Below are positions 36,585 to 45,902 of a stretch of DNA of 64,000 nucleotides, piece by piece; the first letter of the stretch is position 1, and the number at the start of each line of letters is the position of its first letter. The DNA is taken from contig NZ_JPRM01000001.1 of NCBI RefSeq assembly GCF_000737695.1, positions 1-64,000 of the forward strand. The letters run 5' to 3'. Below the pieces are notes generated by a model, which worked only from the letters and a program-made list of their open reading frames with translations, searched no databases and was not told the DNA's origin. The position numbers were made by a program, and so were the translations under genes. The stretch comes from Flavobacterium hydatis. Lineage in GTDB: Bacteria; Bacteroidota; Bacteroidia; Flavobacteriales; Flavobacteriaceae.

Positions 36585-37424
36585 TTAAACCTCATTTAAA
36601 GGTTTTGTGTTTTTATATTCTCCCAAAACTTTAAAATACTCCGCCATTATTTCGGTTAATCGTTTTGCTTTTGCGTAATCTTCGTAATCTTCAAAAGTTA
36701 CATCTACGAAAAATGAATATTTCCAAGGCGTCTCTATTTTTGGCAACGATTGAATCTTTGTTAAATTCAGTTTGCAATCGCTCATTACGTTTAAAACTGC
36801 TGCCAGACTTCCTCTTTTATGATTTAATTCGAATTTAATCGATGCTCTGTTGATTTCATTTTTTGGCAAAAAAGAATTTTCTTTCTTGATAATCACAAAG
36901 CGGGTCATGTTATTTTTTATTGTCTGAATTCCTGGCGCAATAATCTCTAAATCATACATAACCGAAGCCGTTTTACTTGCAATTGCGGCAATCCCCTTTA
37001 ATTGTTTCTCTTGGATTCTTCTTGCCGTTTCGGCAGTATCTTTATCCTCTACCAATTTTATATTTGGATATTTTTTTAAGAAATCCATACATTGTAATAA
37101 TGCCATTGGGTGCGAATGAACCTCTGTAATATCCTCCATTTTTTGACCTTTCAATGCCATTAAATTCTGAGAAATATTTAAATAATGCTCTCCAATTATG
37201 TGTAAATTATTCTTATCTATCAACGCATAATTCGGAATAATTGGCCCTGCAATCGAGTTTTCGATAGCCATTACGGCCTGATCTGATTTACCAGAAAGAA
37301 CGCTATCAATTAATTCCTCAAATGATAAACACTCATCAATATCCACGTTTTCAGAGAAATACTCATTCACTACCTGATGATGAAATGAACCTTTAATACC
37401 TTGTATTGCAATTTTTGTTGTCAT
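36585..37424 (-). CDS. pheA: Prephenate dehydratase
   Basis: Converts prephenate to phenylpyruvate. 279 residues without a fused mutase: catalytic domain ~1-185 with IENSIAGPI and the NMTRFVII motif (the essential TRF), then an ACT regulatory domain ~195-275 with the KRGSLAAVL and PWKYSFFVDV motifs, expected to bind phenylalanine. First structural gene of the operon; a leader peptide and attenuator hairpin precede it. Confidence 0.95.
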   Translation of the reverse strand: MTTKIAIQGIKGSFHHQVVNEYFSENVDIDECLSFEELIDSVLSGKSDQAVMAIENSIAGPIIPNYALIDKNNLHIIGEHYLNISQNLMALKGQKMEDITEVHSHPMALLQCMDFLKKYPNIKLVEDKDTAETARRIQEKQLKGIAAIASKTASVMYDLEIIAPGIQTIKNNMTRFVIIKKENSFLPKNEINRASIKFELNHKRGSLAAVLNVMSDCKLNLTKIQSLPKIETPWKYSFFVDVTFEDYEDYAKAKRLTEIMAEYFKVLGEYKNTKPLNEV

Positions 37425-37430
37425 ATACTC

Positions 37431-37459
37431 AAAAAAAAATCCTGATTTGCATCAGGATT
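37431..37459 (-). terminator. Attenuator terminator in the pheA leader
   Basis: Minus strand: AATCCTGAT-GCAA-ATCAGGATT, a perfect 9-bp stem with a 4-nt loop followed by seven further T. It ends 7 nt before the pheA ATG, so termination here would silence the operon. The 5' arm plus the bases just before it (ACAATCCT, 37454-37461) is complementary to AGGATTGT at 37507-37514 near the end of the leader ORF. Confidence 0.85.
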
Positions 37460-37491
37460 GTATATTAGTTTTATTTGTCTTTTAAATTTTC

Positions 37492-37572
37492 TCAAATAAC
37501 CATAGCACAATCCTCACTTCTACTAAAGAAGAAATAAAAAGAGTTGCTAAAATAAAAACGGTTGCTTGACAT
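37492..37572 (-). CDS. Phe/Tyr-rich leader peptide of the pheA operon
   Basis: 26-residue ORF starting ATG at 37572 and ending TGA at 37492-37494. Residues 6-8 are Phe-Tyr-Phe and 12-16 are Phe-Tyr-Phe-Phe-Phe, so eight of 26 codons are Phe or Tyr, in two blocks. It lies between a good promoter and an attenuator terminator in front of prephenate dehydratase, as in enterobacterial pheL-pheA. The antiterminator segment begins ~10 nt after the last Phe codon, so a ribosome stalled on the Phe block would leave it free, while one reaching the stop would cover it. I infer that it is translated only as a sensor. Confidence 0.8.
   Translation of the reverse strand: MSSNRFYFSNSFYFFFSRSEDCAMVI
37507..37514 (-). 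promoter_or_regulatory. Antiterminator segment of the pheA leader
   Basis: AGGATTGT on the minus strand pairs with ACAATCCT (37454-37461), eight consecutive Watson-Crick pairs that would dismantle the attenuator stem. It overlaps the last codons of the leader ORF. Confidence 0.65.
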
Positions 37573-37601
37573 TTTGTTTGTGTTTTTCAATAAATACTTT
37601 G

Positions 37602-37632
37602 CGAATGTATAAATTATTTTTACCGCACCAAA
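37602..37632 (-). promoter_or_regulatory. Promoter of the leader-pheA operon
   Basis: Minus strand: TTTG (37629-37632), 19-nt spacer, TACATTCG (37602-37609; one mismatch to TAnnTTTG). It is 30 nt before the leader ATG. Confidence 0.6.
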
Positions 37633-37740
37633 AAAAATAATGCTTTTTATGAAACAAAAAAGGATTTCTTAACAAATAAGCTCAATTTTGTAAGATATTT
37701 AAATAAAACGATCTTAAAATGCGATTTAACCAATTGCTAA

Positions 37741-38139
37741 TTAGTGATTATAGATGTCTCCAAACCTCTCTTCTAAGAATATGATATGAAAAACATTCTG
37801 ATTTCTTAAACCAAGAAAAGGTCTATTATCCCCATTTGCTCTAAAAACTGTTAAGTCAGTCACATCTGGAGAAACAAATTTAGGTAAATCAGGTTTTATT
37901 TGTCCAACAGGTATTTTTTCAGTTCCAAAACCATGTTTTTGAGCTACATTTATCTGATTCCAAGTTAAATTAGACAGCTTTTTTAATCTCTCAATAAAAT
38001 CGGCATAAAACTTAAAATCTTTATTTGGTTCAGTCTGTAAATGCTTGAAGCAAAAAATCGGATAGTTTAATTCGGTATTATTTTGATTAGGAACTGTTAT
38101 TTTACTTTCCTTAATATCTCTCTTTTTAATTTTTCCCAT
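37741..38139 (-). CDS. Candidate toxin partner of a Panacea antitoxin, unrecognised family
   Basis: 132 residues, soluble, basic N-terminus. I do not recognise the fold with confidence; the C-terminal third (FRANGDNRPFLGLRNQN then VFHIIFLEERFGDIY) has the look of small RNase-like toxins but this is weak. The functional hint is context: its ATG directly abuts the stop of the upstream Panacea-domain gene, the typical two-gene toxin-antitoxin layout. No terminator was seen after it. Confidence 0.6.
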   Translation of the reverse strand: MGKIKKRDIKESKITVPNQNNTELNYPIFCFKHLQTEPNKDFKFYADFIERLKKLSNLTWNQINVAQKHGFGTEKIPVGQIKPDLPKFVSPDVTDLTVFRANGDNRPFLGLRNQNVFHIIFLEERFGDIYNH

Positions 38140-38586
38140 CTACTCGATGATTTGAGTTTTAAAATACTCTCTCAACAAGTCATAAGAGATTTCTCCTTGA
38201 GGATTTTCATGAAAAATTCTCTTCCATGGTAACTCTGCATGCGTCATTTGCATCAACTTTACAGCCGAAAATTGTCCAAATTCAGTCATTACTTCTATAA
38301 ACAATTCATTTTCATCTTCAGTCAATTCTACAATTTGCTCATCTCCGTTTAACGTAATAGCACCGGAACCAAAGTCTTTAAAATGATCATACATCCCTCT
38401 CACAACAGGACCATATTGCCAAGCCTCAAATTCTTCCTCAAATAATTTCTTATCATATACAGCAATAAAAAAACCCTGCATATAATAAAGTATTTTTTGC
38501 AATTTCAAGTTAGAAATAATCTCTCCCTGACTAGCGTCTGTATGTGCAATAATTTTATGTGCAATTTGTAAAACCGGATAACTCAT
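38140..38586 (-). CDS. Panacea-domain (DUF4065/SocA-like) putative antitoxin
   Basis: 148 residues from the ATG at 38586; a GTG codon directly upstream extends the frame by one residue and is rejected. Motifs of the Panacea/DUF4065 family: LKLQKILYYMQGFFIAVYDKKLFEEEFEAW-type core (given here only in part: LKLQKILYYMQG, then EAWQYGPVV), and a C-terminal helix. Family members act as promiscuous antitoxins next to diverse toxins. A TAAATTTG box starts 14 nt upstream. Confidence 0.8.
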   Translation of the reverse strand: MSYPVLQIAHKIIAHTDASQGEIISNLKLQKILYYMQGFFIAVYDKKLFEEEFEAWQYGPVVRGMYDHFKDFGSGAITLNGDEQIVELTEDENELFIEVMTEFGQFSAVKLMQMTHAELPWKRIFHENPQGEISYDLLREYFKTQIIE

Positions 38587-38599
38587 CACTTTTTTTTTA

Positions 38600-38607
38600 C
38601 AAATTTA
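38600..38607 (-). promoter_or_regulatory. -7 box (TAAATTTG) of the Panacea gene pair
   Basis: Perfect TAnnTTTG 14 nt from the ATG, giving a nearly leaderless mRNA; no TTG -33 box at the usual distance. Confidence 0.45.
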
Positions 38608-38744
38608 AACAATTATTTTCTTCGATTTATAGAGCGCAATTATTTCATAAACTTTATCGACAAAAGGCTTTCCCATAAAAAACATCATAATGATGGCGTT
38701 TCAGAATTGTCTCCAGTCAAAGTATGATACAATTCAATACTAAC

Positions 38745-39914
38745 TTAAGTAAACAATCCAGCAACAGGTTTGTTACTTATTCCTATTTTAGAATAATCAA
38801 AGCTCATTTTTTGCTGTAACAAAGAAGCATAAACACTTCTAAAATCAATTTCATATTTTAAATCGCCATTATCCAAGTTAGACAAATCAGGATTTTTTCC
38901 TAAAATTGTTCCTTTATTATTCCCTCCTATAATAAACATTGGTGCTGCCGTTCCATGATCTGTTCCGTTTCCGTTGTCTTTTACTCTCCTACCAAATTCC
39001 GAGAATACAACAACTGTAACATTCTGAAGTAATTGTGCTTGTTTTAAATCCTGATAAAAACTGTACAACGCATCATTTAAATCAGTTAATTTTTTCTCAT
39101 GAATTGCAAGTTGATTATCATGTGTATCAAATCCGCCAAGCGATGTATAATATACTTTCGAATTTAGATTTCCTTTTATTAATCGACTAATCCATTCCAG
39201 ATTTTTAGATAGTTCGGTTTTAGGATAACTTATTTCTGTTTTAGATTTCGCCAATGCTTTCTGAATTTCATCGGATCCTTCGGTAACCGAATTGGCGATT
39301 TTCCGAACAAAATCCAACTGAGGATTATTCGATAATGTTACATTTTCTTCCTTATCCGATTTTACTTTAAATCGGTTTGGATCTTTTACCGTGATTGAAT
39401 TTGGCTCAATTCCTTTTAAAGCCAAATTATCTATTGTGTCTATATTTATTCCAGCCGTAGCCTGATGTCCTTTACATTGCAAGTCCAGATATCGTCCGAG
39501 CCAACCTTCATTTATATATTTATCCGAATCTGTTGCTGTTTGCCAAATCTCCTGACTACGAAAATGCGAACGAATCGGCTCTGGATAACCTACATTTTGA
39601 ATTACGGTTAAATCTCCGTTTTGTTGCATTTGTGCAAAATCTTTTAAAGAAGGATGAAATGCCATTCCTTTATTTTTCCCTATCACAACATCTTTATCTA
39701 AAGCTATTTTTGTTCTTAAATCATAATACAAAGGATTATCATACGGGATAAAAGTATTCAATCCGTCATTCCCTCCGTTAAGCTGTACAAATACAACGCA
39801 TTGCTCGCCAATTACCAAACTATTTTGAGAACCATAAGCATGCAAAAAATCAGGAAGCAAAAGCATTCCGCCAGTAAATGTTCCTGTTATCGATATAAAA
39901 TTCCTTCTGTTCAT
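38745..39914 (-). CDS. DUF1501 domain protein, probably Tat-exported
   Basis: 389 residues. N-terminal MNRRNFISITG with paired arginines followed by a hydrophobic stretch suggests twin-arginine export. The rest belongs to the DUF1501 family, related in fold to alkaline-phosphatase/sulfatase enzymes (VVFVQLNGGNDGLNTFIPY, VVVFSEFGRRVKDNG, TDHGTAAPMFIIGG). Function unknown. It starts 12 nt after the DUF1800 gene's stop, a pairing that is conserved in many bacteria. Confidence 0.88.
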   Translation of the reverse strand: MNRRNFISITGTFTGGMLLLPDFLHAYGSQNSLVIGEQCVVFVQLNGGNDGLNTFIPYDNPLYYDLRTKIALDKDVVIGKNKGMAFHPSLKDFAQMQQNGDLTVIQNVGYPEPIRSHFRSQEIWQTATDSDKYINEGWLGRYLDLQCKGHQATAGINIDTIDNLALKGIEPNSITVKDPNRFKVKSDKEENVTLSNNPQLDFVRKIANSVTEGSDEIQKALAKSKTEISYPKTELSKNLEWISRLIKGNLNSKVYYTSLGGFDTHDNQLAIHEKKLTDLNDALYSFYQDLKQAQLLQNVTVVVFSEFGRRVKDNGNGTDHGTAAPMFIIGGNNKGTILGKNPDLSNLDNGDLKYEIDFRSVYASLLQQKMSFDYSKIGISNKPVAGLFT

Positions 39915-39926
39915 TGCTTTAAACTT

Positions 39927-41324
39927 CTAGATTAATTGGTATTCGGGTAACTTGGTAATGTAATTAAACAGTCGGATTACTGCAAAATTGGCATGAGGTT
40001 CTTTCGGGTCAAAATCATATTTAAGCAAATTCTCCATGTCTTTTTGCATTGCGTCATTGACATTAAACAAAAGCCTGTTTGACAATTCGGCAATAATTGT
40101 TTTATTACTCCCATTAGAATCAAAATCTATTTTAATATCAATTTTTTCGATTTCAGTCTTTGGTTTCTCACTTTCATCACTCATTGTATTTAGTACCTTT
40201 CTTGTAATACTTCTTCCACTGCAAAGTAAATCTGATGTATTGTTACGTTGTAAATAAACTTGAGAAGTCAGCCATGAATTTCCACCATCCCAACCTTTCA
40301 CATTAACCTGATTGTATAAGTCCATTCCTTGTTGTTTCAAAAAAAACATGACTATACCATCGTCGAGATCATCAATATGCAATTCATCTAAAAGCTGCAA
40401 AATATAAACCAATGGATCTTTTATTTTAGTTCCAGAAACATCTTTAGCATATTCTTCGGTAAATATTTTAGTTAGCAATGGTTGTATTTCGAACTTTACT
40501 TTCCTGAAATAATCACCATAATAAATTACCAAATCTTCTGAAGGATTATCGTAAATAAACCATTTCAGAATTTTTCGGGTAATTAAGTACGGAATGCTTT
40601 TCTGCTCAAAAATAATATCTACGAGATCATCTACTTTCCAATTTCCAGTTTTCCCGAAATAGGTTTTATCACTATCATCTTCGGCAAAGCGCCTGTAAAC
40701 TGCTCCATCATCTCCCAGATTTAATCCTGCTAAAGCTCTTGCTCCATTTTTAATATCATTTTCGGTATAATTTCCAATTCCGATTGTGAACAACTCAAGT
40801 AATTCACGGCTTAGATTTTCGTTGTACTTTCCTTTTTTATTATCGACATTATCCAGGTATTTCACCATTGCATTTGATTTTATGATTTGCTTGGTGAGTT
40901 CTTTGAAGTTTCCAAAAGCATGCTCTCGCAAAATCATATTGTGCTGATAAATCCAATAATTGACTTTTACTTTCTGGGAAGTCGAAACGAAATGATTATG
41001 CCAGAAACAAACCATGTTTTCGCGTAGCGGAAATTCATCGTTTCGCATCTTGGCTATCCACCATTTTTTTAATTCGACTGCCGAGTAGATTTCTTTTTTA
41101 AGAATCTTCTTTTTTGCTTCTGAATCAGCCGTTTTTATAGATTCACGTAGTTCTTTAAGTTCAATAAGTGTTTTGGGATCATCGTCTAAAAAAGCAGGAA
41201 GTTGTTTGTCAAACTTTGAATCATAGGAATGTTTTAGAAATTTTTCTAATCCTAGTTTTTCAATCTTGTCGGATTCTTTTCCAGAGAAACCCAATCGTAA
41301 CGACCAAACATTGCTTTTTTTCAT
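39927..41324 (-). CDS. DUF1800 domain protein
   Basis: 465 residues, soluble by sequence with no clear signal peptide. DUF1800 family: WWIAKMRNDEFPLRENMVCFWHNHF-like core (only parts shown here: LRENMVCFWHNHF, NLSRELLELFTIG, NGARALAGLN) and a C-terminal helical region. Function unknown; nearly always encoded beside a DUF1501 gene, as here, suggesting a shared complex or pathway. Confidence 0.87.
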   Translation of the reverse strand: MKKSNVWSLRLGFSGKESDKIEKLGLEKFLKHSYDSKFDKQLPAFLDDDPKTLIELKELRESIKTADSEAKKKILKKEIYSAVELKKWWIAKMRNDEFPLRENMVCFWHNHFVSTSQKVKVNYWIYQHNMILREHAFGNFKELTKQIIKSNAMVKYLDNVDNKKGKYNENLSRELLELFTIGIGNYTENDIKNGARALAGLNLGDDGAVYRRFAEDDSDKTYFGKTGNWKVDDLVDIIFEQKSIPYLITRKILKWFIYDNPSEDLVIYYGDYFRKVKFEIQPLLTKIFTEEYAKDVSGTKIKDPLVYILQLLDELHIDDLDDGIVMFFLKQQGMDLYNQVNVKGWDGGNSWLTSQVYLQRNNTSDLLCSGRSITRKVLNTMSDESEKPKTEIEKIDIKIDFDSNGSNKTIIAELSNRLLFNVNDAMQKDMENLLKYDFDPKEPHANFAVIRLFNYITKLPEYQLI

Positions 41325-41561
41325 AACGCAGGAATTATTTGAGAATAAGACTTAACTTTTCTTAAAAGGTTTAAAAGGGAGGTTCTGAGTTTCTTAGATG
41401 CTAAGGCGCTAAGTTTTTTTTTAATTAGGTAGTATAATTAGAACGGAGAATTTTTGGGGATATTATCTAAATCTAATTAACAGGAAACGAGCGGAATCAT
41501 CCAAACAAGAGTGAATACCTATTTGTAATACCTCATTTTTTATTCAAAACGATATAATAAC

Positions 41562-41639
41562 ATAGTCCAAGGTTTCAACCTTGGATACGAATTTAATTAA
41601 ACATCATTGTATCCCCAAGGTTGAAACCTTGGGCTATAC
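41562..41639. repeat. REP-like CCAAGG palindrome pair
   Basis: Two arms, each itself palindromic (CCAAGGTTTCAACCTTGG), are inverted to each other: ATAGTCCAAGGTTTCAACC.. at the left and its near complement ending GGGCTATA at the right, with a ~30-nt A/T-rich centre. The layout is that of REP elements mobilised by Y1-type TnpA-REP enzymes, but no such enzyme is in the window. Confidence 0.8.
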
Positions 41640-41727
41640 CGAAAATTGAAGATAGCCGAGCTACTAACGGAGATTCTTCGTTCCTCAGAAAGACAAAATT
41701 GGGCAAAAATTAATGCTAGCATCTCAA

Positions 41728-41816
41728 TTCCTAGCCCCGATTGCAGTGGAAATCCTTTTTATTTTTCCTTTAAAAATAAAAAGATTGCAACGAAAAGCGG
41801 GAAAAAGCTCCTAAAA
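41728..41816 (+). repeat. Dispersed modular repeat, copy near nrdA
   Basis: CCTAGCCCCGATTGCAGTGG and AAATCC, hairpin TTTTTATTTTT/AAAAATAAAAA, then GATTGCAACGAAAAGCGGGA and AAAAGCTCC. It links the copies at 298-383 (outer ends) and 13574-13672 (core), showing these are one family. Confidence 0.8.
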
Positions 41817-41902
41817 AAACAAAAGCAGCTATCATAACGATAACTGCTTTCTACTAACTTAAGAATAAATCTTTTCTCTTTATTCTATTTTCTTTCTTCT
41901 AA

Positions 41903-44299
41903 TTAAGAACCACACATTTCACAATCGTCTGGATCTCCTGCTTGTGCTTTTAGCAACATTGCTTTGTAATCTTCAACACTTATTGCTTCGGTTTCTGGAA
42001 CTAAAGCTGTTGGTGCATCTTCTTCTTTTTTATCGTTGTTTAATGTAAATTTAATTGCATCTACAGCTGATTTAGTACGTAGGTAATACATTCCTGTTTT
42101 TAAACCTGATTGCCAAGCGTAAAAGTGCATTGATGTAAGTTTAGAATAGTTCGCATCTTGCATAAACAAGTTTAATGATTGCGATTGATCTATAAAGTAA
42201 CCTCTTTGGCGTGACATATCGATAATATCTTTCATCGACATTTCCCAAACTGTTTTATACAAATCTTTTAAGTCTTGCGGGATAATATCAATGTTTTGAA
42301 CTGATCCGTTATGACGCATGATTTCTTGTTTCAATGTTTCGTTCCACAATCCTAGTTTTACTAAATCTTCTAGTAAGTGTTTGTTTACAACGATAAATTC
42401 TCCTGACAATACACGACGTGTATAAATGTTTGATGTATATGGCTCGAAAGCTTCGTTGTTTCCTAAAATTTGTGAAGTCGAAGCTGTAGGCATTGGCGCA
42501 ACTAATAATGAGTTACGAACTCCATGTTCCATTACTTCTTTACGTAACGAAGCCCAGTCCCAACGTCCTGATAATTCTTCGTCTTTCATTCCCCACATAT
42601 TGTATTGGAATTCTCCTTGTGACATTGGAGATCCTGCAAATGTAGAATATGGTCCTTCTTCTTGAGCCATTTCCATAGATGCGGTTACAGCTGCAAAGTA
42701 TAATGTTTCGAAAATTTCCTGGTTTAATTTCTTAGCCTCATCACTTGTAAATGGCATACGCAACAAGATAAAAGCATCTGCTAATCCTTGTACACCAAGA
42801 CCTACCGGACGGTGACGCATGTTAGAATTTTCTGCTTCTTTTACCGGATAGTAGTTTCTGTCGATTACTTTGTTTAAGTTGCGAGTTACACGTTTTGTTA
42901 CGTTGTAAAGCGCTTCGTGATCAAATTTTCCGTTCTCGATAAACATTGGTAACGAAATAGAAGCTAGGTTACAAACTGCAATTTCATCTTTAGAGGTGAA
43001 CTCCATAATCTCTGTACACAAGTTTGATGAACGAATTGTTCCTAAATTCTTGTGGTTAGATTTACGGTTTGCTGCATCTTTGTACAACATATATGGTGTT
43101 CCGGTCTCGATTTGTGATTCAAGGATTTTCTCCCATAATTCACGAGCACGGATTGTTTTTCTTCCTTTTCCTCTAAATTCGTAGTCAAGGTACATTGCTT
43201 CGAATTCTTCTCCGTAAACATCGTATAATCCCGGACATTCGTTAGGACACATTAATGTCCAAGATGCATCTTCCTGTACACGTTTCATGAATAAATCAGA
43301 TGTCCACATGGCGAAGAATAAATCACGCGCACGCATTTCTTCTTTTCCTGTGTTTTTCTTTAAATCTAAAAATTCAAAGATATCTGCGTGCCAAGTTTCG
43401 ATGTAAATTGCAAAACTACCTTTACGTTTTCCCCCACCTTGATCTACATAACGTGCCGTATCGTTAAATACTCTCAACATAGGAACAATTCCGTTTGATG
43501 TTCCGTTAGTTCCACGAATGTAAGAACCTGTTGCACGTACGTTATGAATAGAAAGTCCGATTCCTCCCGCTGATTGCGAGATTTTAGCCGTTTGTTTCAA
43601 TGTATCGTAAATTCCATCGATGCTATCGTCTTGCATTGCAAGAAGGAAACAAGATGACATTTGCGGTTTTGGAGTTCCTGCATTAAACAATGTAGGCGTT
43701 GCATGGGTAAAGAATTTTTTAGACATTAAGTCGTATGTTTCCATTACCGATTTTAAATCATCAAGGTGAATACCTACAGACACACGCATTAACATATGTT
43801 GTGGTCTCTCGACAATTTTACCATTTATTTTAAGTAAATACGAACGCTCCAAAGTTTTGAACCCGAAGTAATCGTAATTAAAATCTCTTGTGTATATGAT
43901 ATGTGAATCTAAAAACTCAGCATTTTCCTGAATTACCTTGTAAACTTCGTCCGAAAGAAGTGGTGCTTCTTGCCCATTTCTTGGATTTACGTAGTTATAC
44001 ATATCCTTCATCGTTTCTGAGAACGATTTTTTAGTATTAGAGTGTAAATTTGAAATTGCAACTCGAGCAGCCAATTGAGCATAATCCGGGTGTGCAATCG
44101 TCATTGAAGCTGCAGTTTCGGCAGCAAGATTATCTAGTTCCGAAGTCGAAACCCCATCATACAATCCTTCGATAACGCGCATAGCTACCTTAACAGGATC
44201 TACGAGTTCATTTAACCCGTAACACAATTTTTTGATTCTTTCTGTAATCTTATCAAACATTACTGGCTCTCTGTGGCCATCTCTTTTTACTACATACAT
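41903..44299 (-). CDS. nrdA: Ribonucleoside-diphosphate reductase, class I, alpha subunit
   Basis: Reduces ribonucleotides to deoxyribonucleotides. 798 residues: N-terminal ATP-cone (~1-90), [10 protein letters not shown] (first active-site Cys), NLCTEIMEF (radical Cys) and [10 protein letters not shown] (second redox Cys), and a C-terminal redox tail ending CEMCGS. Works with the NrdB subunit encoded 283 nt upstream on the same strand. Confidence 0.96.
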   Translation of the reverse strand: MYVVKRDGHREPVMFDKITERIKKLCYGLNELVDPVKVAMRVIEGLYDGVSTSELDNLAAETAASMTIAHPDYAQLAARVAISNLHSNTKKSFSETMKDMYNYVNPRNGQEAPLLSDEVYKVIQENAEFLDSHIIYTRDFNYDYFGFKTLERSYLLKINGKIVERPQHMLMRVSVGIHLDDLKSVMETYDLMSKKFFTHATPTLFNAGTPKPQMSSCFLLAMQDDSIDGIYDTLKQTAKISQSAGGIGLSIHNVRATGSYIRGTNGTSNGIVPMLRVFNDTARYVDQGGGKRKGSFAIYIETWHADIFEFLDLKKNTGKEEMRARDLFFAMWTSDLFMKRVQEDASWTLMCPNECPGLYDVYGEEFEAMYLDYEFRGKGRKTIRARELWEKILESQIETGTPYMLYKDAANRKSNHKNLGTIRSSNLCTEIMEFTSKDEIAVCNLASISLPMFIENGKFDHEALYNVTKRVTRNLNKVIDRNYYPVKEAENSNMRHRPVGLGVQGLADAFILLRMPFTSDEAKKLNQEIFETLYFAAVTASMEMAQEEGPYSTFAGSPMSQGEFQYNMWGMKDEELSGRWDWASLRKEVMEHGVRNSLLVAPMPTASTSQILGNNEAFEPYTSNIYTRRVLSGEFIVVNKHLLEDLVKLGLWNETLKQEIMRHNGSVQNIDIIPQDLKDLYKTVWEMSMKDIIDMSRQRGYFIDQSQSLNLFMQDANYSKLTSMHFYAWQSGLKTGMYYLRTKSAVDAIKFTLNNDKKEEDAPTALVPETEAISVEDYKAMLLKAQAGDPDDCEMCGS

Positions 44300-44582
44300 A
44301 AGCTTACCTTTATAATTATTATTGAAAAAATGAAAACATAGAGGAGCTAACCTCTATATTTAAACATTGCGTGTTTTTTTATTTATTTGGAAATTAGTAG
44401 ATTTCCAATAGTTACCCTCTCCTCAACCTAATATAGGCCGAAAATTAGTCCGTAATTGTGCTGAATCTACGATTTGGGGGAAATCAGATTCAACTTTAAA
44501 ATTGTTTAGTTATAGAAACCTTCGTTTCTTAATTTTTTGTTTTTTTGAGCGTCGTGGTAGTCGCTAAAAAATACTTTGTTGT

Positions 44583-45560
44583 CTAAAAATCTGCATCGAA
44601 TGAAATTTTTTGAGCATCACTATCTGTGTTCATCACACCTGATTTTTGATACTCTGCAACACGTTTTTCAAAGAAATTAGTTTTTCCTTGAAGTGAAATC
44701 ATATCCATAAAGTCGAACGGATTTGCTGAACCGTAAACACGGTCACATCCTAATTCAACAAGTAGTCTATCGGCAACAAATTCTAGATATTGTGTCATTA
44801 AGACTGCATTCATACCGATTAAACTTACTGGAAGAGATTCTGTAACGAACTCTCTTTCGATGTTTAAAGCATCAACGATAATTTCTTTAATTCTATCTTT
44901 AGGAACTTTGTTTACTAAATGATGATTATGTAAATGCACTGCAAAATCACAGTGAACTCCTTCGTCACGAGAAATTAACTCGTTTGAGAAAGTTAATCCT
45001 GGCATTAATCCACGTTTTTTCAACCAATAAATAGAACAGAAAGCTCCTGAAAAGAAGATTCCTTCTACTGCTGCAAAAGCAATTAATCGCTCTGCAAATG
45101 AATCTGACTCAATCCACTTTAATGCCCATTTTGCTTTTTTTGCAATTGCTGGAAAAACATCTAATGCATTAAATAATTCATCTTTCTCTGCTTCGTCTTT
45201 TACGTAAGTATCTATCAATAATGAATAGGTTTCACTATGAATATTCTCCATCATAATTTGGAATCCGTAGAAAAACTTTGCTTCTGCATATTGTACTTCG
45301 TTTACAAAATTCTCAGCAAGATTTTCATTTACAATTCCATCAGATGCAGCAAAGAATGCTAATATATGTTTGATAAAATATCTTTCATCGTCAGACAACT
45401 TATTATTCCAGTCATTCAAGTCTTGGTGCAAATCAATTTCTTCAGCAGTCCAAAAACTAGCTTCCATTTTTTTGTACCATTCCCATATATCATGATGTTT
45501 GATAGGAAAAATTACGAAACGGTTCTTATTTTCTTGTAAAATTGGTTCGACTTGTGACAT
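44583..45560 (-). CDS. nrdB: Ribonucleoside-diphosphate reductase, class I, beta subunit
   Basis: Radical-generating subunit, 325 residues. Carries the ferritin-like metal-site motifs: Glu in [19 protein letters not shown] (ExxH) and the later EGIFFSGAF and [10 protein letters not shown] motifs. A Tyr is present in the second motif, consistent with a tyrosyl-radical enzyme. Preceded by a recognisable promoter; nrdA follows. The 283-nt nrdB-nrdA gap holds a short TAGAGG/CCTCTA hairpin near 44340 but no strong terminator. Confidence 0.95.
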   Translation of the reverse strand: MSQVEPILQENKNRFVIFPIKHHDIWEWYKKMEASFWTAEEIDLHQDLNDWNNKLSDDERYFIKHILAFFAASDGIVNENLAENFVNEVQYAEAKFFYGFQIMMENIHSETYSLLIDTYVKDEAEKDELFNALDVFPAIAKKAKWALKWIESDSFAERLIAFAAVEGIFFSGAFCSIYWLKKRGLMPGLTFSNELISRDEGVHCDFAVHLHNHHLVNKVPKDRIKEIIVDALNIEREFVTESLPVSLIGMNAVLMTQYLEFVADRLLVELGCDRVYGSANPFDFMDMISLQGKTNFFEKRVAEYQKSGVMNTDSDAQKISFDADF

Positions 45561-45902
45561 TATTGTTGTGTTTTATTTTAAATATTTTCAATAGATTTTC
45601 ATCCATTTCTGTAGACTACAAAGATTGTCATTTGTTGGCTAAAATAAAAGTCAAACTTATTCACAATCGAGTCTAGTTTTTAACAAAGGGACAAAAACAG
45701 AATAATTTTCATACAATTCCTAACATTCTGAAAATTAGACAGTTAAATCTGTCCAAATTCACGTTAGCAAGCGTAAAATATAGGATTTTTGAAATAAAAT
45801 GCAAGACTTTTTTATAATTTTTAAAAATCTTTTTTTAGATCATTTGCAATAATTTTTATTGCAATATCTGCATTGTTTGGTTGTAAAAAAAATGAGATGT
45901 TT
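45561..45902. other. Intergenic region upstream of nrdB
   Basis: 342 nt with the nrdB promoter at 45652-45687 and otherwise A/T-rich sequence. I looked for NrdR-box-like palindromes and found none that are convincing. Confidence 0.5.
45652..45687 (-). promoter_or_regulatory. nrdB-nrdA promoter
   Basis: Minus strand: TTTG (45684-45687), 24-nt spacer, perfect TAAGTTTG (45652-45659). The leader would be ~85 nt. Confidence 0.55.

Larger units (their letters stand above)
41325..41902. other. Repeat-rich intergenic region upstream of the DUF1800 gene
   Basis: 578 nt without a convincing gene. It holds a degraded 'gctaaggcgctaag' motif near 41400 also seen near 235, a REP-like palindrome at 41562-41639 and a modular repeat at 41728-41816. 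A 63-codon frame across the last two is judged spurious because it is built of repeat sequence. Confidence 0.7.

Noticed and set aside
41646..41837. A 63-codon plus-strand frame upstream of nrdA.
   Set aside because: It runs through the modular repeat and has no homologous look; the coding appearance comes from repeat sequence.
44300..44582. A terminator or NrdR regulatory site between nrdB and nrdA.
   Set aside because: Only a 6-bp TAGAGG/CCTCTA hairpin without a T-run was seen, and no palindrome resembling an NrdR box.
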